Shown here: piece by piece, positions 42,704-51,089 of the stretch
Position numbering within the stretch: the stretch's first letter is position 1
Layout: each line of letters opens with the position of its first letter
NCBI RefSeq assembly: GCF_000473045.1
Contig: NZ_AXAY01000035.1
Location: 1-64,000, forward strand
Length of the DNA stretch: 64,000 nt
Direction: 5' to 3'
Source of the DNA: Bradyrhizobium sp. WSM3983
GTDB lineage: Bacteria > Pseudomonadota > Alphaproteobacteria > Rhizobiales > Xanthobacteraceae
Notes under the pieces: generated by a model
The model's database searches: none
The model's input: the letters and a program-made list of their open reading frames with translations, nothing else
What the model was told of the DNA's origin: nothing
Translations under genes and position numbers: made by a program

Positions 42704-42857
42704 GGTGAGGGACGCCAGCGGGTCTCTCCCTTTTGGGGTCGATGATGGCGGGTGCGCGATGCTTACGCCGGACGCGATCGCGTCTTCATTGCGTGGTGAT
42801 GATGGCGATCGGCGTCAACGTAGACAACTTCGTAAACGGACCGGAAGCCTCTTCCTG

Positions 42858-43493
42858 TCAGGAGGCGGGAAGGGCAAGGCGCTCAATGGTTTGAATGTGG
42901 CGCGCGAGCAGGCTGCAGGCTTGATCGACGTTGCGGGATCGCAGTGCCTGCAGAATCAGCCGGTGATCCTGGTTGGACCGCGGTCGCCAGCCGGCACTTC
43001 GCGCCATTGCGAACACCAACCGCGAATTTGCAAGCTGCAGTCCATCGAGGCTGGCGAGCAGGCGCGGCATCGCGCAGGGCGAAACAAGCGCGTGGTGAAA
43101 GGCGCGGTTGGCCATTTCAAAATCCTCAATTGTCTCGGCATTATCTCCTTCAATGAGGGCGAGCTCGACCCGTGCCAAATGGGCCGACGTCAGCTTTGGA
43201 GCCGCATTGCGCAGTGCGACGACCTCGAGCGCGGCGCGCATCTCGGCGATCTCCTTCACCGACTTGATGTCGAGAGGAGCAACCCGCACGCCATGACGGG
43301 GTCGAGCTACGACAAGGTGTTGGGCTTCCAGCTGCCGAAAGGCCTCGCGGACCGGAACGTGACTGGAATTGAATTGCCGCGCGACATGATCCTGCCGGAG
43401 CGGAGCGTCTGGCTGCAGCGCGCCGGTGATAATGCGCTCACCGATCGAGTCAGCGATGCGGCCGGCGACCGTCGTGTTCTCGTCCATCACCAT
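42858..43493 (-). CDS. bioR: BioR-type GntR-family repressor of biotin genes
   Basis: The product is 211 residues from ATG 43493 (or 43487). The GntR wHTH is at the N-terminus (IADSIGERIITGALQPDAPLRQDHVARQF in pieces, VPVREAFRQLEAQHLVVARP). An FCD ligand domain follows (EMRAALEVVALRNAAP, ANRAFHHAL, HRLILQALRSRNVDQACSLLARHI). BioR represses biotin genes in alphaproteobacteria by binding TTATCTATAA-like sites. Divergent position to bioB and the boxes in between support this function. A box overlaps its own start, pointing to autorepression. Confidence 0.88.
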   Translation of the reverse strand: MVMDENTTVAGRIADSIGERIITGALQPDAPLRQDHVARQFNSSHVPVREAFRQLEAQHLVVARPRHGVRVAPLDIKSVKEIAEMRAALEVVALRNAAPKLTSAHLARVELALIEGDNAETIEDFEMANRAFHHALVSPCAMPRLLASLDGLQLANSRLVFAMARSAGWRPRSNQDHRLILQALRSRNVDQACSLLARHIQTIERLALPAS

Positions 43494-43503
43494 AGATTAT
43501 CTA
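43493..43503. promoter_or_regulatory. BioR-type box over the bioR start
   Basis: TAGATTATCTA is an inverted repeat around one central base and contains TTATCTA, most of the BioR consensus TTATCTATAA. It overlaps the first codon of bioR, which would allow autorepression. The match is weaker than that of the two boxes near bioB. Confidence 0.5.
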
Positions 43504-43560
43504 CCAGAAAAACGAATGCGTTCACTTAGAACATCCTCTAGCATTGGTCGAGGCTCGTTA

Positions 43561-43589
43561 TCATAGATAATCGCTCGCATTATCTATGA
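43561..43589. promoter_or_regulatory. Pair of BioR boxes upstream of bioB
   Basis: TCATAGATAA (43561-43570) and its reverse complement TTATCTATGA (43580-43589) are identical boxes in opposite orientation, 19 bp apart centre to centre. Each matches BioR consensus TTATCTATAA at 9 of 10 positions. They lie 27 or more bases before the preferred bioB start at 43616, suited to block its promoter when biotin is plentiful. Confidence 0.85.
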
Positions 43590-43615
43590 CTGATCGCAAG
43601 TGGGGGCAGGCTCTT

Positions 43616-44653
43616 ATGGTTGCTGCTGTGGACGGGAAGCGAAGCGACGGAGGCAACAGCGCGCACCTTCGTAGAAACTGGAAGCGCACCGAGGCTGAAG
43701 CAATTTATCGCCTGCCGTTTGCCGAGTTGATGTTTCAGGCGCAGAGCGTTCATCGGGCCAACTTCGATCCGAACCACGTCGAAACCGCAAGCCTGCTCAG
43801 CATCAAGACCGGCGGCTGTCCGGAGGACTGCGGCTACTGCTCGCAGAGCGCGCATTACGATACTGGGCTGAAAGCCACCCGCCTGATGAATCGCGCGGAT
43901 GTGGTCGCGACCGCGCAGCTCGCCAAGGATGCTGGAGCGACCCGCTTCTGCATGGCCGCGGCCTGGCGCAGTCCAAAAGACCGCGATCTTGATCAGGTCT
44001 GCGACATGGTCAGTGCGGTCAAGGGTCTCGGCATGGAAACCTGCGTCACGCTCGGTATGCTGACGCCGAAGCAGGCGGCGCGGCTCTCAGGGGCCGGTCT
44101 CGACTTCTACAATCACAACGTCGATACCTCGGCGCAGTTCTACGGCAAGATCATCACCACGCGCACCTTACAGGACCGGATCGACACACTTGCACATGTG
44201 CGCGAGGCGGGCATGAAGGTCTGCTGCGGCGGCATTATCGGCATGGGGGAGCTCGTCGAGGATCGCCTCGCCATGCTCGTCCTGCTTGCCAACCTCCCCA
44301 GTCATCCGGAAAGCGTTCCGATCAACCTGTGGAACGAGGTCAAGGGCGTGCCGGTGAATGACACCGCAGAGCGCGCCGATCCCATCGCGCTGGCGCGTCT
44401 AGTCGGGGCGACCCGCATCATGATGCCGAAGAGCGTGGTGCGGTTGTCCGCTGGACGTCAATACATGAGCGATGAACTGCAGGCGCTGTGCTTCCTAGCG
44501 GGCGCAAATTCGATCTTCATCGGCGATGTGCTGTTGACCACGAAAAACCGGAAAGCCGACCGCGACACGAGTTTGCTGGCCAGGCTCGGCATCACGTCCG
44601 GACTCACTGAACACCGCCGCGCGCATCCTGCGCGCCAATTCCATCGAAGGTGA
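43616..44653 (+). CDS. bioB: Biotin synthase
   Basis: The product is 345 residues from ATG 43616, with a purine-rich site (GGGGGCAGG) before it. An earlier in-frame ATG at 43586 lies inside a BioR box and is less likely. The radical-SAM cluster is Cys68, Cys72 and Cys75 (GGCPEDCGYCSQSAHY). Further signatures are YNHNVDTSAQFYGKI and GGIIGMGE, and SIFIGDVLLTTKN. It inserts sulfur into dethiobiotin, the last step of biotin synthesis. It heads the bioB-panD-bioF-bioD-bioA operon. Confidence 0.96.
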   Translation: MVAAVDGKRSDGGNSAHLRRNWKRTEAEAIYRLPFAELMFQAQSVHRANFDPNHVETASLLSIKTGGCPEDCGYCSQSAHYDTGLKATRLMNRADVVATAQLAKDAGATRFCMAAAWRSPKDRDLDQVCDMVSAVKGLGMETCVTLGMLTPKQAARLSGAGLDFYNHNVDTSAQFYGKIITTRTLQDRIDTLAHVREAGMKVCCGGIIGMGELVEDRLAMLVLLANLPSHPESVPINLWNEVKGVPVNDTAERADPIALARLVGATRIMMPKSVVRLSAGRQYMSDELQALCFLAGANSIFIGDVLLTTKNRKADRDTSLLARLGITSGLTEHRRAHPARQFHRR

Positions 44654-44656
44654 CCA

Positions 44657-45010
44657 ATGCAGATTACGATGATGAAGGGCAAAATCCACCGGGCCTCGGT
44701 GACTGAAGCCGATCTGCACTATGAAGGATCGATTTCGATTGACAAGGCGTTGTTGGATGCTGCGGGGTTCTTGATCAACGAACGCGTCGAAATCTACAAC
44801 ATCGACACCGGAGCGCGCTTTGCCACCTATGTGATCGCGGCGCCCCAGGGGTCCGGCATAATAGGGCTGAATGGTGCGGCCGCGCGCCTTGCGATGCCTG
44901 GAGATAAGATCATCATTGTTGCGTATGCCTCCTTCGATGAGGCGGAAGCAAAATCGTTCAGGCCAAGCGTCGTGCTGGTCGACCCAGAAAACCGCATCCG
45001 GTCAGGTTGA
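44657..45010 (+). CDS. panD: Aspartate 1-decarboxylase proenzyme
   Basis: The product is 117 residues. It is a pyruvoyl enzyme: self-cleavage at Gly24-Ser25 (LHYEGSISID) creates the active pyruvoyl group, preceded by KIHRASVTEADL. Other family motifs are ERVEIYNIDTGARF and GIIGLNGAAARL. It makes beta-alanine for pantothenate. It sits 3 bases after bioB inside the biotin operon. The other pantothenate genes, panB and panC, come at the end of the cluster, so biotin and pantothenate production are linked. Confidence 0.95.
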   Translation: MQITMMKGKIHRASVTEADLHYEGSISIDKALLDAAGFLINERVEIYNIDTGARFATYVIAAPQGSGIIGLNGAAARLAMPGDKIIIVAYASFDEAEAKSFRPSVVLVDPENRIRSG

Positions 45011-45094
45011 AAACCAAAAGAGCGGTCTTGGAGCCATTGTCCCTAGCGGCCAATGGAAGTGTTGCGCGACTGTTGACGATCCCGAGCGCGAAAA

Positions 45095-46249
45095 ATGAAC
45101 TCAATCCATGCGGCCAAAGTCGCCGACTATGCCGCGGCCTTGCATGCGCTGAAAAAAGACGACCGTCTGCGCAGCCTCAAGCCGCGCGCAGGCGTCGATT
45201 TCGTATCGAACGACTATCTCGCGCTTGCGTCCGCACCGCGCATGAAAAAGGCTGTTTTGGCGGCGCTCGAGGCTGACACACCGATCGGAGCGGGTGGCTC
45301 GCGGCTTCTGCGCGGCAATTGCGAGGAGCACGAATGTCTCGAAGCAGAAGCGGCTCAGTTCTTTGGATCCGAGACGGCGCTTTTCTTCAGCGGCGGGTAT
45401 GTCGCAAATTTTGCGGTCCTGACAACGCTGCCGCAGCGGGGCGACTTGCTCGTGCTCGATTCTCTGGTGCACGCGAGCATTCATGAAGGCGCGCGGGCCG
45501 GCCGAGCCGATTTTCGGATGAGCGCCCACAACGACCCCCAATCAGTCGAAGACACAATTCGCCACTGGCGCGCAAAAGGGGGAATCGGCCGGGCCTGGAT
45601 CGTGGTCGAAAGTCTCTACAGCATGGATGGTGACTTCGCGCCGCTTGAGGAGCTGATCGCGATCGCGAACCAGTACGATGCGTTCTTGATGGTCGATGAG
45701 GCCCATGCCACCGGCGTCTACGGCGAGCAGGGTCGTGGGCTTACCGCTCGCTATAAAGGCCGCGAAAACCTCTTGGTTGTGCATACCTGCGGCAAGGCGC
45801 TGGGCGCTGCAGGCGCGCTCGTCACGGCAACCGGCGTGCTGCGCGATTTCCTGGTCAATCGCTGCCGTCCTTTTATCTTCGCAACCGCGCCGTCACCTTT
45901 GATGGCTGTCGCTGTGCGGGAAGCGCTCGCAATCCTGCAGCAGGAGCCCGAGCGCCAGCAGCGTCTCGCCGGCCTTGTTGCGTTCACACATCGGCAGATC
46001 GGTATCCGCAGTGGCAGAAGTCCGTCGGGCTCGCAGATCGTGCCATTTGTCGTGGGAGACAATGCGCGGGCAATGCGCCTGGCCGCTGCACTGCAGGCTC
46101 GCGGCTTCGATATCCGCGGAATCCGGCCGCCAACCGTGCCCACCGGCACGGCCCGTTTGCGAATCTCACTAACACTCAACGTCGTGGAGGATGACGTGCT
46201 TGCAATGCTCGATGCGCTGTTCGAGGAAATAAGGGGTTGGTCTCGATGA
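45095..46249 (+). CDS. bioF: 8-amino-7-oxononanoate synthase (BioF)
   Basis: The product is 384 residues. It is a PLP enzyme of the alpha-oxoamine synthase family: YLALASAPRMKKAV, GAGGSRLLRGNCEEHECLE, WIVVESLYSMDGDFAPL, LMVDEAHATGVYGEQG, and the PLP Lys in VHTCGKALGAAG. It joins a pimeloyl thioester with L-alanine. The spacing from panD is 84 bases, with no other gene between. It overlaps bioD by ATGA. Confidence 0.95.
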   Translation: MNSIHAAKVADYAAALHALKKDDRLRSLKPRAGVDFVSNDYLALASAPRMKKAVLAALEADTPIGAGGSRLLRGNCEEHECLEAEAAQFFGSETALFFSGGYVANFAVLTTLPQRGDLLVLDSLVHASIHEGARAGRADFRMSAHNDPQSVEDTIRHWRAKGGIGRAWIVVESLYSMDGDFAPLEELIAIANQYDAFLMVDEAHATGVYGEQGRGLTARYKGRENLLVVHTCGKALGAAGALVTATGVLRDFLVNRCRPFIFATAPSPLMAVAVREALAILQQEPERQQRLAGLVAFTHRQIGIRSGRSPSGSQIVPFVVGDNARAMRLAAALQARGFDIRGIRPPTVPTGTARLRISLTLNVVEDDVLAMLDALFEEIRGWSR

Positions 46250-46878
46250 GTCTGCAGATCGTAGTAACCGGCACAGATACCGGGATCGGAAAAACGGTTG
46301 TTTGCGCGGGCCTCGCGAATCTCCTCGGCGCGAACTACTGGAAGCCAATTCAGGCCGGCCTCGAAGGAGAGACCGATGCTGAGGTCGTTACGCGCCTGGG
46401 CAGTATCTCAGCCGATCGCATCGTGCCGGAGGTTTACCGCCTGCGGACACCGGCTTCTCCGCGCTATTCCGCCGAAATCGACGGAGTTCGCATCGACGCG
46501 GATTCGCTCCACGTGCCAAACACCGGCGAGCGACCGCTCGTGATCGAGGGGGCCGGCGGGCTAATGGTGCCACTGAACGGCAACACACTTTATATTGACA
46601 TCTTCGAGCGCTGGCGGCTCCCCGTCCTGCTTTGCGCCAGCACGCGACTAGGGACGATCAACCACTCGCTGCTCTCGATAGAGGCTCTGCGAAAGCGCCA
46701 GATCCATATTCTTGGGATAGCATTCATTGGCGAAAGAAATGCCGAAACTCAGAGTGCAATTCGCGAGATGGGGCGGGTGCGTTGGTTGGGGCGATTACCC
46801 TGGCTTTCGCCTCTCACACCAGACACGCTGCAGGCCGCGTTCAAAAGCTCATTTCGTGCTGACGATTTCAAGCCATGA
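46246..46878 (+). CDS. bioD: Dethiobiotin synthetase
   Basis: The product is 210 residues from ATG 46246. The ATP-binding loop GTDTGIGKTVVCAGLA, then YWKPIQAGLEGETDAE and the active-site EGAGGLMVPLN are all present. It closes the ureido ring of dethiobiotin from DAPA, CO2 and ATP. It overlaps bioF at its start and bioA at its end, which supports coupled translation. Length is slightly short but normal. Confidence 0.95.
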   Translation: MSLQIVVTGTDTGIGKTVVCAGLANLLGANYWKPIQAGLEGETDAEVVTRLGSISADRIVPEVYRLRTPASPRYSAEIDGVRIDADSLHVPNTGERPLVIEGAGGLMVPLNGNTLYIDIFERWRLPVLLCASTRLGTINHSLLSIEALRKRQIHILGIAFIGERNAETQSAIREMGRVRWLGRLPWLSPLTPDTLQAAFKSSFRADDFKP

Positions 46879-48140
46879 TGCCAACCAAGAAGTCGTCGAT
46901 CTGGCATCCCTTCACCCAACACGCGCTTCGAGATGAAATGACAAGAGTTGTGCGTGGTGACGGCGCTTATCTTCATACCGGGGATGGCCGTCGAATCATC
47001 GATGCAATCTCATCCTGGTGGGTCGTGACCCACGGTCATTGCCATCCGCATATTGTGAGCGCGATTCAGGAACAGGCAAGCAAGCTCAACCAGATCATCT
47101 TCGCTGGCTACACCCACGATCCGGCCGAGGAGGTCGCGGCGCAACTTATGAAACTCGCACCCCGTGGTCTCGACCACGTCTTCTTCTCCGACAGTGGCTC
47201 GGCGAGCGTGGAAGTAGCCCTAAAAATGGCACTCGGCTATTGGCACAATATCGGCAAGCAGCGAATACGCATCGTGGTGATGCAACACTCCTATCACGGC
47301 GACACGGTTGGGGCGATGTCTGTGGGTGCTAGAGGCGTGTTCAACGCGGCATACGGGCCGCTACTGTTCGACGTTACAGCAATCCCGTTCCCTGCGAGAG
47401 GTCGAGAGCAGGCGACGCTCGATGCGCTCGATGCTGCATGCCGAAACGAAATTCCGGCCGTCTTTATTGTGGAGCCTCTGATTTTGGGGGTCGGCGGAAT
47501 GTTGATGTACCCCGCCTGGGTGCTAAGCGAAATGAAGCGCATCTGCGAGGCCTCGGACGTCCTGTTTATTGCCGACGAGGTCATGACAGGCTGGGGCCGT
47601 ACCGGAACACTATTCGCCTGCGAGCAGGCCAATGTCATCCCCGATATCGCCTGCTATTCGAAAGGCCTCACCGGAGGGGCGCTCCCACTGGCAGTGACGC
47701 TCTGCCGTGCGGATATATTCGACGCGCATTACTCGAAAGATCGTACGCGTACGTTCTTTCATTCCAGTTCATATACGGCGAATCCAGTGGCCTGCGCCGC
47801 CGCAAAAGCGAGTCTGGATCTGTGGCAAGATCAAGAATCTCGCCAGCGCGTCGCGTCGGTTGCCGCGATGCAAGAGCATGCAATCGACCCATTCCGCGCC
47901 GATCCGCGCTTTGCAAACGTCCGTCGGACCGGCACCATCACAGCGCTCGATCTGGAAACGAGCGATCCGGGCTATCTGGCAAACATTGGTCCGAAGCTTC
48001 AGGCCTTCTTGGAGGGCCGAAATCTCTTGCTCCGCCCACTCGGCAACACGATCTACGTGATGCCGCCTTATTGCGTCACGGCGGCAGATCTTGATCAAAT
48101 CTACGCTGGTATCAGGGATGCTGCCGATGCGCTGGCTTGA
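46875..48140 (+). CDS. bioA: Adenosylmethionine-8-amino-7-oxononanoate aminotransferase
   Basis: The product is 421 residues. It is a class III aminotransferase: SIWHPFTQH, DAISSWWVVTHGHCHP, FFSDSGSASVEVALKMAL, VMQHSYHGDTVGAMSVG, FIADEVMTGWGRTG, and PLP Lys in ACYSKGLTGGALPL. The two tryptophans near residue 52 and the HPF motif are BioA features. It makes DAPA with SAM as amino donor. It is the last gene of the coupled biotin operon. No pimeloyl-supply gene (bioC/H/Z) is seen nearby. Confidence 0.95.
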   Translation: MMPTKKSSIWHPFTQHALRDEMTRVVRGDGAYLHTGDGRRIIDAISSWWVVTHGHCHPHIVSAIQEQASKLNQIIFAGYTHDPAEEVAAQLMKLAPRGLDHVFFSDSGSASVEVALKMALGYWHNIGKQRIRIVVMQHSYHGDTVGAMSVGARGVFNAAYGPLLFDVTAIPFPARGREQATLDALDAACRNEIPAVFIVEPLILGVGGMLMYPAWVLSEMKRICEASDVLFIADEVMTGWGRTGTLFACEQANVIPDIACYSKGLTGGALPLAVTLCRADIFDAHYSKDRTRTFFHSSSYTANPVACAAAKASLDLWQDQESRQRVASVAAMQEHAIDPFRADPRFANVRRTGTITALDLETSDPGYLANIGPKLQAFLEGRNLLLRPLGNTIYVMPPYCVTAADLDQIYAGIRDAADALA

Positions 48141-48539
48141 AGGTGCGGCTCGAGCGCGTCTAACGGAACCCAGCTGCGGCCGTAAGGTGAATATGCTGGC
48201 CGAACCTGAACCTGCCGGAGGCTTTGGCAAGGGGGCCGAGCCGCTGTCGCAGAGATGTCCGACGCTGTACCCCCGGCGCAAGCTCGCCAGATGTGCGGAG
48301 AGCGGTAGCGTGCCGACGTGGCGGTGCCCGGCGCGTTGCAAAGTCGGTCCGCGTAACGAAATGGTGGCAACAAAGTTTCCGTTTTTGATGATTGCGCAAT
48401 CATTAGATGTTTCTATCTGTCCGCCGCCGGCTTTGGAAATGTGGTTATTCGTTTCGCCTGCACCATTGACAGTCTTCTCTCAGCTTCCGTAGGTAGCCCC
48501 GAGTCCGGGATGCGGGCAGCGGAGCGGTCGGGATCTAAG
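48141..48539. other. Gap between bioA and panB with no supported gene
   Basis: No coding frame here is convincing. The gap contains a 16-bp palindrome listed separately and probably the panBC promoter. Confidence 0.5.
48388..48403. promoter_or_regulatory. 16-bp perfect palindrome upstream of panB
   Basis: ATGATTGCGCAATCAT reads the same on both strands. It lies 137 bases before the panB start in a gap without genes, so it is a candidate operator for panBC. I do not recognise the binding protein. Confidence 0.4.
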
Positions 48540-49403
48540 ATGAGCCACATTTCAGAGCAGCCTGTTGAACGTGTCACGATTCCAGTGCTGCAGCGGTGTA
48601 AGGACGAAGGGCGTCGTATCGTAATGACGACAGCCTACGATGCGGTCACCGCGCGCATCGCCGATTCCATCGTCGATGTCATCCTGATCGGAGACAGCGT
48701 TGGCAATGTCTGCCTCGGATTTGATAACACGCTGCCGGTCAGTATGGCCATGATGAACCATCACCTGGATGCTGTTGCGCGCACAAGAGCGCGTGCCCTG
48801 CTCGTTGCCGACATGCCATTTCTCAGCTTTCACCTCGGCATTGAGGAGACGATACGCAACGCCGGAGGCTTTCTGCAGCGTGGCGCGGCAGCGGTTAAGC
48901 TCGAAGGGGGCGCGAAGCGCATCGAAATGGTCCGTGCTCTCGTCGATTGCGAAATTCCTGTAATGGGTCATCTCGGTCTCACTCCGCAGAGTGTCAATGT
49001 CATGGGTGGATTCAAGGTACAGGGCCGGAAAGCCGACGATGCTCTGCGCCTGCTCGACGACGCTCACCGTCTGCAGGAGGCCGGATGCTTCGCTCTGGTC
49101 CTGGAGGGGGTCCCGGCGGAGCTCGCCGCGCGCGCGACCGAATTCCTGACAATACCAACCATTGGAATTGGCGCGGGTCCCAGTTGCGCGGGCCAGGTGC
49201 TCGTATTCCATGATGTCCTGGGATTGACTGAAGGTCATCGGCCGAAATTCGTTCGCGCCTATGCAGAGGGTTTTCAGCTGCTGCAGGAGGCGCTGTCGCG
49301 CTGGGCCGCAGATGTCCGCAGCGGCGTATTCCCGGGACCGAAGGAGTCCTATCGGCTTCCAGAGGGCCTTGCCGAGACGATCGCAACCTGGACCCCCACC
49401 TAG
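48540..49403 (+). CDS. panB: 3-methyl-2-oxobutanoate hydroxymethyltransferase
   Basis: The product is 287 residues from ATG 48540 (MSHISEQPVERVTIPVL). Family motifs are IVMTTAYDAVTARIAD, ILIGDSVGNVCLGFD, ADMPFLSFHLG, AVKLEGG, PVMGHLGLTPQSVN and TIGIGAGPSCAGQVLVFHD, including the metal-binding Asp in IGDSVG. It transfers a hydroxymethyl group from methylene-THF to ketoisovalerate, the first step to pantoate. It is 4 bases from panC and forms an operon with it. Confidence 0.95.
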   Translation: MSHISEQPVERVTIPVLQRCKDEGRRIVMTTAYDAVTARIADSIVDVILIGDSVGNVCLGFDNTLPVSMAMMNHHLDAVARTRARALLVADMPFLSFHLGIEETIRNAGGFLQRGAAAVKLEGGAKRIEMVRALVDCEIPVMGHLGLTPQSVNVMGGFKVQGRKADDALRLLDDAHRLQEAGCFALVLEGVPAELAARATEFLTIPTIGIGAGPSCAGQVLVFHDVLGLTEGHRPKFVRAYAEGFQLLQEALSRWAADVRSGVFPGPKESYRLPEGLAETIATWTPT

Positions 49404-49407
49404 CCTG

Positions 49408-50274
49408 ATGTACAGCCAAGAAATGCAGACAATCACGACAGTCGCTGAACTTCGTCGCGCTCTTGCAAACGCCCGCCGGGCCGGTCAACGCGTTGGATTC
49501 GTGCCGACTATGGGCTATTTGCACGAAGGTCACCTGGCGCTGGTCGAAGCCAGCCGGGCGCAATCTGACCTCACCGTCCTCAGCATCTTCGTGAACCCCA
49601 CTCAGTTCGCACCAAACGAGGATCTCAGCACCTATCCGCGCGACTTGACGCGCGATGAGAAACTGTGCCGCGGCGCCGATGTTGCCATCGTCTTTGCGCC
49701 GGATGCGAGGGAAGTCTATCCGGCACGCTTTGAGACCTTCGTCGAGCCGGGCGACCTGGCAAAGCCGCTCTGCGGAGCGTTCAGGCCCGGACACTTTCGC
49801 GGTGTCGCAACCGTAGTCTGCAAACTGCTCAACATGGTGCAGCCGAATGTCGCGTTTTTTGGACAGAAGGATTTTCAACAATGCGCGGTCGTGCGTCACA
49901 TGGCACTTGATCTCGATCTTCCGATCGAGATCGTTACCGTGCCAACGGTCCGGGAAGCGGATGGGCTCGCGATGAGCAGTCGCAACCGCTATCTCAGCGA
50001 GGAAGAACGTCGGCGGGCTGGCGCCATCAGCCGTGGACTGTTCGCCGCAGCGGACAAGTTCCGCTCAGGAGAACGCGACGTCGAAAAGCTGCTTGCAATC
50101 GCCAAAGGGCATTTGAACGAGGTCGATCGGCTGCAATACCTTGAGCTTGTCGACCATGATTCGTTCAAGGCCGCCAAAAGTCCGCTAAGCCACCCGGCGG
50201 CACTGTGTGCCGCAGCCTACGTAGGCTCGACCCGGCTGATCGACAATGTGATACTGGCGTTACCAACTTCCTAG
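49408..50274 (+). CDS. panC: Pantothenate synthetase
   Basis: The product is 288 residues from ATG 49408. It has the HIGH-like VPTMGYLHEGHLALVE, SIFVNPTQFAPNEDLSTYPR, HFRGVATVVCKLLNMVQP, FFGQKDFQQ and the KMSKS-like LAMSSRNRYLS. It joins pantoate (from panB) and beta-alanine (from panD) with ATP. All three panB, panC and panD genes are therefore in this cluster. The final ketopantoate reductase step (panE) is not here. Confidence 0.95.
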   Translation: MYSQEMQTITTVAELRRALANARRAGQRVGFVPTMGYLHEGHLALVEASRAQSDLTVLSIFVNPTQFAPNEDLSTYPRDLTRDEKLCRGADVAIVFAPDAREVYPARFETFVEPGDLAKPLCGAFRPGHFRGVATVVCKLLNMVQPNVAFFGQKDFQQCAVVRHMALDLDLPIEIVTVPTVREADGLAMSSRNRYLSEEERRRAGAISRGLFAAADKFRSGERDVEKLLAIAKGHLNEVDRLQYLELVDHDSFKAAKSPLSHPAALCAAAYVGSTRLIDNVILALPTS

Positions 50275-51089
50275 CACCAGCACGAGCGGATTGAGTGCGG
50301 CGAAATCCGTCGGCAACACGTGCGCGAACGCGGAATTTAAGCGTCGTGTTGGGATAAGTTGCATTAATCAACATCGAGATGTCGTTACGATGCAGGGTTA
50401 GGCGCAGCCCCGTTTCACGACCCGACCGTTGCGCGGGGCGGCAACAATGACGTGGTCAAACTCGTCTCAGTTCGTCGGCGCGGCATAGGAGCAGGACATG
50501 GCTGGCCATTTCTACCGACTCCGCATGGGCGCGTATGCTGAGACATTGTTTCGGTGCAGCAAGCGCGAGAAGCTGCAAATGATCTGGCTGCAGTGCAATT
50601 TGATGCGGCTCGGGAGTGAAGTCATACGATCCGAGCACTGGTCCATCGCGGCAGACCAGCCAGTTCGGCATGAACACGGCGCGGCGCGAACCGACCCCAG
50701 AGGTAAGACGGCCCTGGGCGACCTCAAACAGATCTGCCGCGAAGCGCATTCAGAAGCGCCGACCATGTGGAGGCCGGCGTGAACAATAACGAATTGTCGT
50801 TCTCTGAACAGCCTGGTGAGCTGTCGCACTGGGCGAAGCCCAACTTGTCTATGTTTTTGACAAAAGCGCGGAGATTTCCAAAGCGAGCGGCTGCGCAGTG
50901 CCCCTGCTGCTGGAAGACAAGCGTGCGCCTACAAACGCGAATTCAGGATTCTGAAATCAATCTAAATTAGCAAGCCAGTCATCAACGAGCAAAGCAGGCC
51001 AGCTCCCGTTCTGCTCGATACCGATCACGCCCGTCGGACCGGCGACAACCAGCACTGCACCGGGCGCATAAAATTCATCACGGGGTAAA
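50275..51089. other. Stretch without a supported gene before the chemoreceptor
   Basis: Frames of about 95 codons occur on both strands at 50456-50829, but neither shows a recognisable family or clear start signal. They may be a decayed gene. Confidence 0.45.

Noticed and set aside
50456..50829. Overlapping frames on both strands before the chemoreceptor
   Set aside because: Neither shows motifs or start signals. They may be chance frames or an unrecognisable remnant.
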